A DNA stretch of 7,197 bases, taken from positions 1-7,197 of the forward strand of contig JAUSPW010000281.1 of assembly GCA_030652635.1 (NCBI GenBank), in the 5' to 3' direction. The position numbers and the translations under genes are program-made. This DNA is from Pseudohongiella sp. Its GTDB lineage: Bacteria > Pseudomonadota > Gammaproteobacteria > Pseudomonadales > Pseudohongiellaceae. Within the stretch, counting starts at the first letter, position 1; each line of letters begins with the position of its first letter. The notes under the pieces are model-generated. The model saw only the letters and a program-made list of their open reading frames with translations. It was not told where the DNA came from and did not search any database. Positions 7,099 to 7,197 of this stretch are shown here, piece after piece.

Positions 7099-7197
7099 GG
7101 ATTGCGCAGTCTCTCGGGACAAATTAAGTTAAGGAAGGCAGGCCGTATTCGGTGCGGCAATGCCCACCGTGTAAAACAATATCATGCGCTTTTTTTA

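Noticed and set aside
7099..7122. Longer start (TTG at 7122) for the beta-barrel gene
   Set aside because: It adds eight polar residues before a good signal peptide, uses a rare start codon and has no ribosome site.
7190..7196. Run of seven T at the right edge
   Set aside because: No stem-forming sequence precedes it within the window, so it cannot be called a terminator.

Overview
The window looks like chromosomal DNA of a free-living gammaproteobacterium, probably marine or aquatic. This is inferred from the gene families (a DUF3524/QTMAN-type glycosyltransferase, an MltB-type and an MltD-type lytic transglycosylase, a PanP-type aspartate decarboxylase and an outer-membrane beta-barrel) and from the Gram-negative envelope they imply. 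No RNA gene, insertion sequence, CRISPR array or phage gene was seen.

Layout, left to right. Bases 1-552 hold the C-terminal part of a glycosyltransferase of the tRNA-queuosine mannosyltransferase family. The reading frame is closed just upstream by three stop codons inside a segment of about 72 bases, and a short stretch before it (bases 10-27) may be the continuation of the same protein, so this gene appears interrupted. Bases 661-1803 (+) encode a periplasmic MltB-family (GH103) lytic transglycosylase. Facing it at 1824-3962 (-) is a 712-residue MltD-like (GH23) lytic transglycosylase with several LysM modules. The two stop codons are only 20 bases apart and share a GC-rich hairpin. Bases 3963-4120 are a divergent promoter region. 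Bases 4121-5764 (+) encode PanP, a PLP-dependent aspartate 1-decarboxylase. Bases 5869-7098 (-) encode an exported protein read as a beta-barrel outer-membrane protein of unknown role, convergent with panP.

How the genes relate: the two transglycosylases would cut the same glycan bond of peptidoglycan by unrelated folds, one soluble and one carrying LysM binding modules, so this is a small cell-wall remodelling locus. PanP would supply beta-alanine for pantothenate and coenzyme A. No single pathway unites the window; most genes look like separate transcription units. I found no convincing new multi-gene system. The points most worth a second look are the interrupted glycosyltransferase at the left edge, the LysM-rich MltD-like enzyme, the divergent regulatory region before panP, and the orphan beta-barrel protein.
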